A stretch of DNA of 22,590 nt. It comes from a virus. How positions within the stretch are numbered: position 1 is the first letter of the stretch; each line of letters opens with the position of its first letter. The stretch covers positions 1 to 22,590 of the IMG/VR virus record IMGVR_UViG_3300030382_002972. One strand, 5' to 3'. The notes below the pieces were generated by a model that was given only the letters and a program-made list of their open reading frames with translations, did not search any database and had not been told where the DNA came from. The position numbers were made by a program, and so were the translations under genes. Positions 9,487-16,544 of this stretch are shown one piece after another.

Positions 9487-9798
9487 TTACTTCTTTCTTT
9501 CTTCAGGTGTATATTCTTTCACTGTTTGGGCAATTGTAAATAGTTTGTTTAAAACCTTACCAGTACCTTCATCTTCTATACGTTCTTTAAATTGTCCCCA
9601 AATGACAGTTTGAAGTTTGAATTTATTTACCACTTCTGAATTTAATACTTGATACAGTTCAAAAGAGGAATAATTTTCAATCATTAACTTTGGGATAACA
9701 CCATATCTCTTTTCACACACCTTACAATTGGGTTCAAAGGCTTCATCCTCCTCCATATCCTGGTAACACTTCTCACAGGATACTTTAGGGTATATCAT
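9487..9798 (-). CDS. Tail assembly chaperone, downstream (T-like) frame with Zn knuckles
   Basis: This 103-residue frame starts at an ATG at 9798 that overlaps the stop of the preceding chaperone frame (ATGA). It is open further upstream, through 8 more codons to a slippery site at 9822-9828, so it can be made as a fusion to the upstream protein by -1 frameshifting. Residues 8-11 and 25-28 are CxxC pairs, likely one zinc site; the rest is helical and charged. Its position before the tape measure matches lambda T and its relatives, whose GT fusion binds the tape measure during tail assembly. The CxxC pairs are a visible extra. Independent initiation at the ATG is also possible. The function is inferred mainly from position and the frameshift arrangement. 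Confidence 0.8.
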   Translation of the reverse strand: MIYPKVSCEKCYQDMEEDEAFEPNCKVCEKRYGVIPKLMIENYSSFELYQVLNSEVVNKFKLQTVIWGQFKERIEDEGTGKVLNKLFTIAQTVKEYTPEERKK

Positions 9799-10217
9799 TT
9801 TGAAGCTGATGAAGCTTTCGAGTTTTTTAGTTCTTCCTCAGTCTGTTTCTCGTCTACAAAGTTATTAATATCTTGTGCAAAATCCATTATAAAATTTGCA
9901 TGAGCACCAGATTTATCTGCTAATAATTTTTTATGTACCTTAGTACATTCAAGAGGAGTTTGTTTTCCTGTATTATCTGTAGTAACAACACCTTTCCAAT
10001 CTTCTACCATCATATCCCAAAGATCAGCATCCCATTTCTCATTATCTGTTTTAGACATTTCTATTTCCTGTCTAACGCCACCCCTCATTTTCGTTTTAAC
10101 ATATTTATTTCTTGATTTCCTAATTGATTCTGGGCTTGCAAAACGAATTTTAAAACTTACATCCTCATCATATTCAGCCCAAATACCTTCTCCTCCTACA
10201 GATAAATCCAACAGCAT
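9795..10217 (-). CDS. Tail assembly chaperone (G-like)
   Basis: This 140-residue protein is encoded between the tail tube gene and the tape measure, the standard place of the G-type chaperone. Visible phrases such as MVEDWKGVV, TPLECTKVHKKLL and NFIMDFAQDINNF match the helical core of phage tail assembly chaperones. The C-terminus is a Lys/Ser/Ala tail encoded after a slippery sequence. The start is an ATG at 10217 with a strong ribosome binding site, AAAGGAGA, upstream. It is the first gene after the intrinsic terminator behind the tail tube gene, so its expression probably depends on read-through or mRNA processing. The chaperone coats the tape measure and recruits tube subunits; this is known of the family and not shown here. 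Confidence 0.85.
   Translation of the reverse strand: MLLDLSVGGEGIWAEYDEDVSFKIRFASPESIRKSRNKYVKTKMRGGVRQEIEMSKTDNEKWDADLWDMMVEDWKGVVTTDNTGKQTPLECTKVHKKLLADKSGAHANFIMDFAQDINNFVDEKQTEEELKNSKASSASK
9822..9828 (-). promoter_or_regulatory. Programmed -1 ribosomal frameshift slippery site A_AAA_AAC
   Basis: Read on the minus strand, the codons CTA AAA AAC of the G-like frame contain A AAA AAC exactly in the X_XXY_YYZ register. A -1 slip here reads LESFISFK and then enters the downstream frame at its ATG without meeting a stop. The fusion would be about 243 residues (132 + 8 + 103). A GAGGA element lies just upstream (9835-9839), similar in position to the stimulatory ribosome binding site of dnaX. 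Only a weak stem (from 9819, with a bulge) is visible downstream. Frameshifting between the two chaperone frames is widely conserved in tailed phages. Confidence 0.85.
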
Positions 10218-10245
10218 AAAGTTTATCTCCTTTCAAAACATTAAT

Positions 10246-10273
10246 AAAAAGCTCCCCATATTTCAAGGGAGCC
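10246..10273 (-). terminator. Intrinsic terminator after the tail tube gene
   Basis: On the minus strand, GCTCCC (10272-10267) and GGGAGC (10256-10251) form a 6-bp GC-rich stem, extended by a G-U pair, with a loop of about 10 bases. TTTTTATT follows immediately. It starts 7 bases after the tail tube stop codon. It should end or thin transcription after the major tail gene and could also protect that gene's mRNA end. Confidence 0.85.
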
Positions 10274-10279
10274 ATAGAT

Positions 10280-11431
10280 TTAAGCTAAAGCATTTGCTTG
10301 TAAAACTGAGAATGTTTCTATTCTCAAACTTTCTGTAAAACTACCTCTTGCTTCCTCATTTGCTCCTACACCATTTGACAAATTGCCGTTACCATCCATA
10401 CCATCTCTTGCTGCTTCTGCTTTCTTAGCTGTAAAGCTAAAAGGTGCTGGAACTTTACTAAATCCACTAACAGGTCTTTGAGCGTCAGATATCTGAACAG
10501 CTGGCATAAACATTTCAAAAGCGTAGTAATAAGGAGCATTTCCTCCTGATTGAATTTGATCGGTTGACCTTGCTCTTGCGTCCATTTTTAAAACTTGTCC
10601 TGAGATAAACCAATTTTCAATACTTAGAGTTTCTGCGTCATCAAACTTTGGTATTTCAAATGACCCTGTTATTTCTCTTGCAGCATCTCTTAAAGGCTCA
10701 TCAACATAAGGGGCATTCAATGAAGTCAAATCACCAACTAAACTGTTATTCAAATTAAGTGAAAAACTTGTTGGATAAAACTGCTCATCTCCTGTCAATG
10801 CATTTCCTGTATCTACTCCTATCCTAAATTGGAAATCTTCAAACCTAATAAACTTCTTTGGTGTTGCTACTGTTGCTGCTGCTAATGAGCTTGTAGTTGC
10901 CCCTGAATTCCTTAAACGTCTTGCTATAACATCAAAACTGACTTTAACAAATTCACCAGCAGCACCTGTGATTGTCATACCATTAATTTTAACAGAATCA
11001 TATTCATGAATAGCCGTACCACCACTATCACCAAATTTATCAATAGCAAGTGAAACAAAATATCCTTCAAGATCATCTCCCAATCTATATGAAGCATAAT
11101 AAGCATAAGGTTTGTTAGCTCCTATCTGCCCTAATGGTGCCAGAGGAGTGTCAGCCCTACCCATTGCCATCGCCATCATTGTGGCAAGAACTGGACTTGA
11201 ATATTGGAAATTTGTTTCAATAGTACCTGTTACAGTTTGAGAACTTGTGAGACCTGTCCCCTGATCTGCCGTACCTGTTAATGATTCATCTGTTAAAAGG
11301 TTAGATGAAAAGACCAAAGCTTCACTTAATATTTCTATGCCTTGGTTAGCCACATTGGTATCAATAGCAGTGCCCCAAGTAGCAGCCTTTCTTATCCCTA
11401 TTTTGGTAAGGTAGCCTTTCGCAATTGGCAT
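10280..11431 (-). CDS. Major tail (tube) protein
   Basis: This 383-residue protein has the position, size and composition of a tail tube subunit. It lies after the tail terminator and before the chaperone pair and tape measure, and it has a beta-rich sequence with many Thr, Ser, Gly and Ala and few Cys. Phrases such as SQTVTGTIETNFQ, VKINGMTITGAAGEFVKVS and REITGSFEIPKF recall phage tail proteins built on the Hcp-like tube fold. The ATG at 11431 has a near-consensus ribosome binding site, TAGGAGG, inside the end of the upstream gene, and a clear terminator follows. Both fit high expression. The second half repeats the pattern of the first (synthesis of an FxR/FDV block and then FQFRIGV), so a two-domain tube protein is possible. 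Glycosyltransferase genes lie nearby, which makes it a candidate glycosylation target, by inference. Confidence 0.88.
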   Translation of the reverse strand: MPIAKGYLTKIGIRKAATWGTAIDTNVANQGIEILSEALVFSSNLLTDESLTGTADQGTGLTSSQTVTGTIETNFQYSSPVLATMMAMAMGRADTPLAPLGQIGANKPYAYYASYRLGDDLEGYFVSLAIDKFGDSGGTAIHEYDSVKINGMTITGAAGEFVKVSFDVIARRLRNSGATTSSLAAATVATPKKFIRFEDFQFRIGVDTGNALTGDEQFYPTSFSLNLNNSLVGDLTSLNAPYVDEPLRDAAREITGSFEIPKFDDAETLSIENWFISGQVLKMDARARSTDQIQSGGNAPYYYAFEMFMPAVQISDAQRPVSGFSKVPAPFSFTAKKAEAARDGMDGNGNLSNGVGANEEARGSFTESLRIETFSVLQANALA

Positions 11432-11433
11432 CG

Positions 11434-11691
11434 TTATTTCCTCCTACTAAATCTCTTCTTACTTTTAGGCTTTAATGAGTCTTTGCTTGACTCTTCATCA
11501 GATGTGTCTAAATCTGCTTTGTACTTTTTTTCTGGTTTATCCTGTCCTGTATAAGGAACAACCAATCCTTCACGGATAAGTCTTTCTGCCATTTTATCCT
11601 CATATCTATTTTTTCCTGGTCGTATACCACCAGCTTGAGCGTGGTTTGTTGCTCTATCATTAGGAAACCAGACTTCAATCATTGTTGCCAT
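11434..11691 (-). CDS. Small conserved-type protein, unknown function
   Basis: This is an 85-residue protein. I place the start at the ATG at 11691, with GGGAGGA 6-13 bases upstream, rather than at the earlier in-frame TTG at 11706, which lies inside the ribosome binding site itself. It starts one base after the glycosyltransferase stop and ends 2 bases before the tail tube gene, whose ribosome binding site overlaps its last codons. The N-terminal half has hydrophobic and charged sequence (MIEVWFPNDRA, AERLIREGLVVPY). The C-terminal third is a charged, disordered-looking tail ending KKRFSRRK. I do not recognise it. Its position suggests a tail-associated structural or DNA-contacting protein, with low certainty. 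Confidence 0.75.
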   Translation of the reverse strand: MATMIEVWFPNDRATNHAQAGGIRPGKNRYEDKMAERLIREGLVVPYTGQDKPEKKYKADLDTSDEESSKDSLKPKSKKRFSRRK

Positions 11692-11692
11692 C

Positions 11693-12634
11693 TTAGTTCC
11701 TCCCAAACATTATTGTTATTAACTTTTTTGCCATCTTCTTGATGCAATATTCTTTTTCTACAAACTTCCTAACCTCTACACTATGGTCTTTAATTTTTCC
11801 GTACCAATCATAAACATATCTTAACTTTTCAACCAAATCCTTTTCATCCACATTTGGAGCAATAGTTTTAACTCCGTAATTCGCAGACACATTCTTATAT
11901 GCCAATGGTATAGCGGTCTTATCATTTATAAATCCCTCCATTCCTCCTATTGAAGGAGCCATACAAATAAGTCCAGATGCCATAGCTTCTAATGCGGGCA
12001 ATCCTGTTGCTTCACCTCTGCTGGGGAAAACAAATACATGATTGTCTTTATATAAATCTAACATATCTGCTAAAGCTAACCTTCTGGAGTCAAAAATTAC
12101 ATTATCAGTAAGATTATAAACTTCCTGTTTACCTTTACCATTCGTCTTTAAATAAAGTCTTACATCTTTTCTATTACCAAAAGCTTTCTGAAAAGAACTT
12201 GCTACAATATCCCACCCTTTACGAATAGATGTTTGACCTATCCACAAAAAATTTAAAGTATCTTTTCTTTCTTTTTTTTCATATTTAAAAATATCTAAAT
12301 CTATTCCTTGAACACAAACGTGTATTGGTTTCTTTACACCATTCTTTTTAAAAACCTTTTTATTATGCTCACACACCGCAATGACTTCATCTGCTTCATC
12401 TATCTTCTTTATCAGTGACGGATGTATATCATTAGCTTCGTGAGTGGGCATAATAAAACTCTTTTCAGTTTGTCTATTATATAAATGAGCTGATAAGTGC
12501 TGTAATTCAACATTTGCTTTGTGTACAATATCAACTCCTTGTCCTTCTAATTCTTTTCTTATAGTACGTTGACCTGAACTGAAGCCCATTGCTTCACCTG
12601 CAAAATGATTGAACTCCAAAAATTTCAATCTCAT
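11693..12634 (-). CDS. GT4-family (GT-B fold) glycosyltransferase
   Basis: This 313-residue enzyme is of the glycogen-synthase/GT4 type. Numbered from the ATG at 12634, residues 131-140 (WIGQTSIRKG) form the start of the nucleotide-sugar domain. Glu208 and Glu216 in GEATGLPALEAMASG form the E-x7-E motif that binds the donor sugar nucleotide. The N-terminal acceptor domain has VIAVCEH near 84-90 and a CVQGIDLDIF linker. I reject a TTG start at 12655 because it falls inside a stable hairpin. No good ribosome binding site precedes 12634, so an internal start at the next Met (AGGTGAAG upstream) is an alternative. It sits directly upstream of the tail tube block. A virion glycosylation role is plausible; host surface modification is the alternative. 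Confidence 0.87.
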   Translation of the reverse strand: MRLKFLEFNHFAGEAMGFSSGQRTIRKELEGQGVDIVHKANVELQHLSAHLYNRQTEKSFIMPTHEANDIHPSLIKKIDEADEVIAVCEHNKKVFKKNGVKKPIHVCVQGIDLDIFKYEKKERKDTLNFLWIGQTSIRKGWDIVASSFQKAFGNRKDVRLYLKTNGKGKQEVYNLTDNVIFDSRRLALADMLDLYKDNHVFVFPSRGEATGLPALEAMASGLICMAPSIGGMEGFINDKTAIPLAYKNVSANYGVKTIAPNVDEKDLVEKLRYVYDWYGKIKDHSVEVRKFVEKEYCIKKMAKKLITIMFGRN

Positions 12635-12716
12635 AAATAAAAAACCCGAATACAATACAGGCAGTAAAAAATGAATATCAATTACCTACTCATTTTCCTG
12701 TACCAAACTCGGGTTT
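12635..12716 (-). promoter_or_regulatory. Nested RNA hairpin followed by U-run, terminator-like
   Basis: Three nested complementary arms occur in 75 bases: 642-649 with 709-716 (8 bp), 656-661 with 697-702 (6 bp) and 668-674 with 690-696 (7 bp), counting from 12000. The six-base gap between the outer two arms pairs almost fully through G-U pairs only when read as minus-strand RNA, which points to a minus-strand RNA structure. The outer arm runs straight into TTTTTTATTT, just before the glycosyltransferase ATG at 12634. It may be a terminator, an attenuator or a small structured RNA. No coding frame is evident between 12656 and 12734. Confidence 0.65.
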
Positions 12717-12734
12717 ACCCCTATAATCTAATTC

Positions 12735-13019
12735 TTATACTGCTATTTCTAAAGTACTTTCAATAAACTTCAATTCACCATGTCTTACAATAAATTTATA
12801 ATCAATTGGATTGTCATATTTCTTGGCAATCATGGCAATATCATCAAGAACCTTCTCTAACACAATGCCTGTACGACTCATCTGGCTTTGATCAGTCATA
12901 AATTTTAAATTGCAATAAATTACATCATCACCATTAACCCAACGATAATCAACGAATCCTGTAGGCAAATCTTCATTTAATTTTTCAATATGTTTTAAAA
13001 CCTTTTTAAATTTTTCCAT
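12735..13019 (-). CDS. Small protein of unknown function between glycosyltransferases
   Basis: This is a 94-residue protein counted from the ATG at 13019 (MEKFKKVLKH). Longer in-frame starts up to 13103 would overlap the upstream glycosyltransferase. A Met at 13043 is also possible, but neither start has a strong ribosome binding site. The sequence alternates helix and strand: an amphipathic N-terminal helix, the strand VIYCNLKFMT around 33-42, a helix LEKVLDDIAMIAKKY at 54-68, and a final beta pair ending in ESTLEIAV. I do not recognise the family. It lies between two GT-B enzymes and ends just before the long hairpin. It could be an accessory to glycosylation or an unrelated moron gene. Confidence 0.65.
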   Translation of the reverse strand: MEKFKKVLKHIEKLNEDLPTGFVDYRWVNGDDVIYCNLKFMTDQSQMSRTGIVLEKVLDDIAMIAKKYDNPIDYKFIVRHGELKFIESTLEIAV

Positions 13020-13048
13020 TATTTTTATTATATAATAGAAACCCATTT

Positions 13049-13879
13049 TTATAAATAAGTATTTACTGTGTTCCAAAATATAACTGGTTGTAATTCTAAC
13101 CAATCTTCTAATTTCTTTCTATCTAATATCTTGATTTCTGGGTAAGAATACATACCTACTTTTTCATTCACTATCATATTACAACCCGATAAAAATGCTT
13201 CCATACAAGACCGACCAAACGCTTCTATCTTATCTGGGAAATGGATGAAATTTTTATATGTTGGATAAATATCACGAAGCTCCATAGCATTACATTCAAA
13301 CATATATTTGCCATACTTTGATTCTTCTATTTGATCTATTATCTGATCATCCCCTTTTCCATAAAAAGCTACTTGTCTATCATTATTTCTTGCCCAAAGT
13401 AATACATCTTCTATACCTTTGTGGTGTTGAATATTACCCACCCAACAAACATCTAATTCTCTATCCTCTTGTTCAATCCTATAATAAAATCTTTTATCAA
13501 AACAAGGAGCTATACAGCAATTATTATCATACACCCCCACACCAAACTTTTTATAAAATTCTTCTCTGTGTAATGGGGAAAGAAATATATTGATCTTTGC
13601 TTGTCTTGCTAATCTTCTAAATAAATTATCATGAGGTGTGTCAATGATATCTCTATGAGCAAGGATATATTTCTTTGTATCTATTATGAAATTTAATTGG
13701 ATAGGAGTAAGTCTGCGGAAGTTATTTACTATGTACAAATCACAATCTGTCTTAAAATCTTTACCACCTATGATTTTATGAATCTTTACACCTGAAGGAG
13801 CTTCAAAAATTAAATATCTTTCTGAATCTTCAGCACCACCAAATCTTTCAAAATCAGATATCCAACCAATAGTTTTCAT
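13049..13879 (-). CDS. GT4-like (GT-B fold) glycosyltransferase
   Basis: This 276-residue protein has the two halves of a compact GT-B enzyme. Residues 147-155 (VGNIQHHKG) begin the donor domain, FYGKGDD follows near 172-178, and Glu219 and Glu227 in EAFGRSCMEAFLSG form the E-x7-E sugar-nucleotide motif. The N-terminal half contains an ISDFERFGGAE start like other GT4 enzymes and a LAHRDI segment. The ATG at 13879 overlaps the stop of the tail terminator gene in an ATGA junction, so it is coupled to a virion gene. It shares motifs but not close sequence with the GT4 enzyme at 11693-12634, so the two probably use different acceptors. It appears cytosolic, with no signal or membrane segment. 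Confidence 0.83.
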   Translation of the reverse strand: MKTIGWISDFERFGGAEDSERYLIFEAPSGVKIHKIIGGKDFKTDCDLYIVNNFRRLTPIQLNFIIDTKKYILAHRDIIDTPHDNLFRRLARQAKINIFLSPLHREEFYKKFGVGVYDNNCCIAPCFDKRFYYRIEQEDRELDVCWVGNIQHHKGIEDVLLWARNNDRQVAFYGKGDDQIIDQIEESKYGKYMFECNAMELRDIYPTYKNFIHFPDKIEAFGRSCMEAFLSGCNMIVNEKVGMYSYPEIKILDRKKLEDWLELQPVIFWNTVNTYL

Positions 13880-14367
13880 GCCGTACCAGCGTCTGTTCCT
13901 ACATGCTCATATTCAACTTCTACATTCATTTTGAAAATAGCATCTGGGTGAAGTACTCCTTCATCTGTCTCAACAAATGTTACTCTTGCTATAATGTTAG
14001 CAGTTGAAGTCCAAAAGGTACTGGTTGAATCCAAAACTATATCTTTGACATCTGCTATTAAATTATTCAACTGTGTTGATGCTACAATAGGAGTTTTCGC
14101 ATCTTTATTAAATCTAACATACCCATAAATAACTATATTAAATAATCCTCGAGCTTGCCTATTAGTTAATAATGTTACATTCTCTGTACCATCAGCTACA
14201 AACAAAGCAGGGAAATTGTCATCATCCATCTCAGCTGGATCTTTCAAACTTCTTGTTATGTTATCATTTGAAACATTTGATCTAAAACTATTTGCCACAT
14301 CTATTGTCTGTAAATCTACTACTAAATTATTTAAAATAGTTTCACGAAACGGAGTCGTTGTTGCCAT
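13876..14367 (-). CDS. Tail terminator / tail completion protein
   Basis: This 163-residue protein follows the connector and gp10-like genes, which is where the tail terminator (lambda gpU-like or minor tail completion protein) lies. It has an N-terminal helix (FRETILNNLVVDLQTI), the phrase FPALFVADG around residues 53-61, an edge strand FNIVIYGYVRF near 77, a long helix (NNLIADVKDIVLD), and a closing strand pattern RVTFVETDEGVLHPDAIFKM. This order fits the family that caps the tube and joins it to the head. The start codon overlaps the preceding stop (TAATG). It is directly coupled to a glycosyltransferase gene by ATGA. The assignment rests on gene order plus general pattern. Confidence 0.75.
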   Translation of the reverse strand: MATTTPFRETILNNLVVDLQTIDVANSFRSNVSNDNITRSLKDPAEMDDDNFPALFVADGTENVTLLTNRQARGLFNIVIYGYVRFNKDAKTPIVASTQLNNLIADVKDIVLDSTSTFWTSTANIIARVTFVETDEGVLHPDAIFKMNVEVEYEHVGTDAGTA

Positions 14368-14894
14368 TATTTCTTCTCCTTCAAGTCGAGTTTATTCATT
14401 TCTTTTTTTATCGTTTTTCTTAAAAGCGGTATATTCTTTTCTATAGCTGGTCTAAGATATGATCGTCTTGGTATTTTAACTACCATCACCTTACCTACTT
14501 TTTGTAAAGCCATTCTTCTCCAGAAAACACTGGTTTCACCACTTTCAAAAAATTTGAACCAAAAAAACTTTTTTGATTTAGCTGTTACTGTAGGAAGGGC
14601 AACCCCACCTAATTCGTGTATTCTTGCATATGGAACTCTTTTTAAATCTACAAATATTCTACCAATAACAGCTTTGCCTAATATTCTTGTGTCCACTTTT
14701 ATGTTGCTTCTTAAAGTACCTGACTGTTGGCCCAATTGTTTTGTTACATTTTCTTTAGCATCAGTAAGTATTTGTGTTAAAAATATCTCCTCTACAATTC
14801 TTTTTAATTCTATTAAGATGTTACTTTCAGTTTTCTTAAAAGTTTTTACTGCTGCTTTTGTTCCTGTAAGTTTAAAAGTTAAAAAAGATCCCAT
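14367..14894 (-). CDS. HK97 gp10-like neck/tail-completion protein
   Basis: This is a 175-residue protein. I take the ATG at 14894, which overlaps the connector stop (TGATG) and has AGAGGT upstream, rather than the TTG one codon earlier. The motif RVPYARIHELGG in the middle and RRSYLRPAI near residue 145 are the signature pair of the HK97 gp10 family, which acts at the head-tail joint. The SGTLRSNIKVD segment before them is also typical. The C-terminus is a basic helix (LLRKTIKKEMNK). It sits between the gp6-like connector and the tail terminator, the usual order. Confidence 0.88.
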   Translation of the reverse strand: MGSFLTFKLTGTKAAVKTFKKTESNILIELKRIVEEIFLTQILTDAKENVTKQLGQQSGTLRSNIKVDTRILGKAVIGRIFVDLKRVPYARIHELGGVALPTVTAKSKKFFWFKFFESGETSVFWRRMALQKVGKVMVVKIPRRSYLRPAIEKNIPLLRKTIKKEMNKLDLKEKK

Positions 14895-15562
14895 CAATCA
14901 ATACCTCTGAAAGAGCTGAAACTTCCCCTTCCTATCTTTTCTAATCTTTTAACTATCCTATAAGGACTAACAAATTCTTTCACATCATCAGGCATAAACC
15001 CAATAGATTCATAATTTATGCTTGTATCTCCTTTACTTGAACCGCTTTGCCCCCACCTCTTTCTGTCTCTTCTGTGGTATAATTTTGATATCCATTCTGC
15101 TGCCCCCATCCTAATGTCTTCAGGTACATCAGCAAATCCTCCTGTGTAAACTATCTTTATATTTTGCTGACCTTGGCTGAACACTACTCCTGTCTGTAAT
15201 CCTGCAGGAATTAAATCAGACTGATTTAGTAATTCAATCCTACCTTCATCATCATAACTCACAAATTCAGTTGAAGCAAACGCAGTTGAATTTCCAAAAT
15301 CTCTATTTACATCATCATTCAATTCATCTATTGCCACTATTGGGGGATTATCTACATACACAAATCCCCTTCTGCCATTACCATCATGAAATTCTGTATA
15401 CTGAGTGGCTATAAAAGTTCTTCTACAAAATGTTTCTATTCTTTTTGTAACAGATGAAACAGCCTTATCAAGCCATCCATCAGGTCCTGATGTACCTATG
15501 TTCAAATGTAATTTTATATCTGATACTGATATTAAAAATGCTGACGAAGCAATCAATGCCAT
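14894..15562 (-). CDS. Head-tail connector (gp6-like adaptor)
   Basis: This 222-residue protein resembles phage head-tail connectors of the gp6/gp15 type. Near the N-terminus, ISVSDIKLHLNI and SSVTKRIETFCRRTFI match the helical DIK-x-HL and IE-x-YC/FCRR pattern of these adaptors. The segment VYVDNPPIVAI is the usual next strand, and IKIVYTGGFADVPEDIRMGAAEWISKLY is a hallmark stretch (IxYTxGF ... P-x-DI-x-A) seen in many members. The ring binds beneath the portal after DNA packaging. The start is an ATG one base after the epimerase gene's stop. It is the first virion-assembly gene after the accessory cassette. Confidence 0.85.
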   Translation of the reverse strand: MALIASSAFLISVSDIKLHLNIGTSGPDGWLDKAVSSVTKRIETFCRRTFIATQYTEFHDGNGRRGFVYVDNPPIVAIDELNDDVNRDFGNSTAFASTEFVSYDDEGRIELLNQSDLIPAGLQTGVVFSQGQQNIKIVYTGGFADVPEDIRMGAAEWISKLYHRRDRKRWGQSGSSKGDTSINYESIGFMPDDVKEFVSPYRIVKRLEKIGRGSFSSFRGID

Positions 15563-15563
15563 T

Positions 15564-16544
15564 TTATTTCTCCTTTGCTATAGATTTTTCATACCATTTG
15601 ACAGTTTTATATAATCCATTTTCTACATCTACAAATTTATAATCTCCAATTATAGATTTTAACTTTGTTATGTCTAACACCCTTCTTATTTGACCATCTG
15701 GTTTTGAGCCATCCCAAAGTATATCACTTTTAAAATTCAAAGCCTTTGCAATATGGTAAGATATCATACATATCGGCGTCTCAATTCCTGTCCCCACATT
15801 AACTGGAGAAGTAGAATCGTAATCAGCCTCTATTACTTTTATTATAATATTAACTGTGTCTTTTACATATAGAAAATCTCTTGTTGGCTTACCACTCCCC
15901 CACAGGACAACCTCATCTCCTCTTGTGTCTTTTACTACATGCATTTTTTGAATCATGTGCGGGATGACATGAGCGGTATCTCCAAAATGATCATGCTCAC
16001 CGTACATATTAGCCATCATCAAATTAATTGAATCTAATCCATAAGCTTCTTTGTATAAATTAGATAACATCAACGCTGATCTTTTTGCTATGCCATAAGG
16101 AGCATTTGTCTCTTCAGGATAACCTTCCCAAATATCTTCTTCTTGAAATGGTATTCTTGGTGGTACTTTTGGATAAGAACAAACCGTGCCTATATTAATA
16201 AGTTTAGAAATTTTATTTTTATACTTCCTGCAAATTTCAAAAACTCTATAAATAATATCTGAATTTTTTTTGTATAGTTTTATTCCATTGTCCTTGTTAT
16301 ATCCTATACCGCCACAATCTGCAGCAAGATTAATTACTATACCATCTTCTAAATCTGAAAATAAATATCCAAATTGAGTATAATCAAAGTAACCTTCTTT
16401 TGCCAAATCCCATTCACCACTACCCAATGAAGTAACATTAGCTCCGTAACTTTTTAATTCCTTACACAAATTCTTACCTAAAAATCCTGACCCACCAAAT
16501 ACAATAATATCTCTATTTTTTACCAATAAGCTCTTCTGGCTCAT
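15564..16544 (-). CDS. fcl: GDP-L-fucose synthase-like epimerase/reductase
   Basis: This 326-residue protein belongs to the extended short-chain dehydrogenase family. GGSGFLG at 17-23 binds NAD(P); INLAADCGGI at 71-80 is like the GFS LAAxxGGI motif. Residues 119-125 (GTVCSYP) hold Cys122, matching the catalytic Cys of the family, and a Thr replaces the usual Ser. Tyr150 and Lys154 form the YxxxK pair, and HVIPHMI and LWGSGKPTRDFLYVKD are close to the E. coli enzyme. KPDGQIRRVLD near the end also fits. The known reaction converts GDP-4-keto-6-deoxy-mannose to GDP-L-fucose using NADPH. The start is an ATG at 16544 with AAGGAG upstream, inside the preceding gene (32-bp overlap). The partner GDP-mannose 4,6-dehydratase is not in the window, so the host or another phage gene must supply the substrate. 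Confidence 0.87.
   Translation of the reverse strand: MSQKSLLVKNRDIIVFGGSGFLGKNLCKELKSYGANVTSLGSGEWDLAKEGYFDYTQFGYLFSDLEDGIVINLAADCGGIGYNKDNGIKLYKKNSDIIYRVFEICRKYKNKISKLINIGTVCSYPKVPPRIPFQEEDIWEGYPEETNAPYGIAKRSALMLSNLYKEAYGLDSINLMMANMYGEHDHFGDTAHVIPHMIQKMHVVKDTRGDEVVLWGSGKPTRDFLYVKDTVNIIIKVIEADYDSTSPVNVGTGIETPICMISYHIAKALNFKSDILWDGSKPDGQIRRVLDITKLKSIIGDYKFVDVENGLYKTVKWYEKSIAKEK

Noticed and set aside
9798-9801. The AAAA run at the chaperone stop as the frameshift site
   Set aside because: It lacks the X_XXY_YYZ pattern. The A_AAA_AAC heptamer 21 bases upstream is a much better site; simple reinitiation at the ATGA remains possible.
12642-12716. The 75-base hairpin as a tRNA
   Set aside because: The length and end-pairing look tRNA-like, but the arms nest in one long stem. 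There is no T-arm (GGTTC-type), no D-arm and no anticodon loop in place.
13027-13055. TTTATA with 17-base spacing to TATAAT on the minus strand, as a promoter for the 94-residue gene
   Set aside because: In such AT-rich DNA a match this good is expected often. The predicted start site falls at the ATG itself, and part of it lies at the end of an upstream coding gene.
11692-14897. Longer starts using TTG or other upstream codons at 11706, 12655, 13103 and 14897
   Set aside because: Each alternative lies in a ribosome binding site, a hairpin or the preceding gene. The chosen ATGs have better spacing or exact stop/start overlaps.
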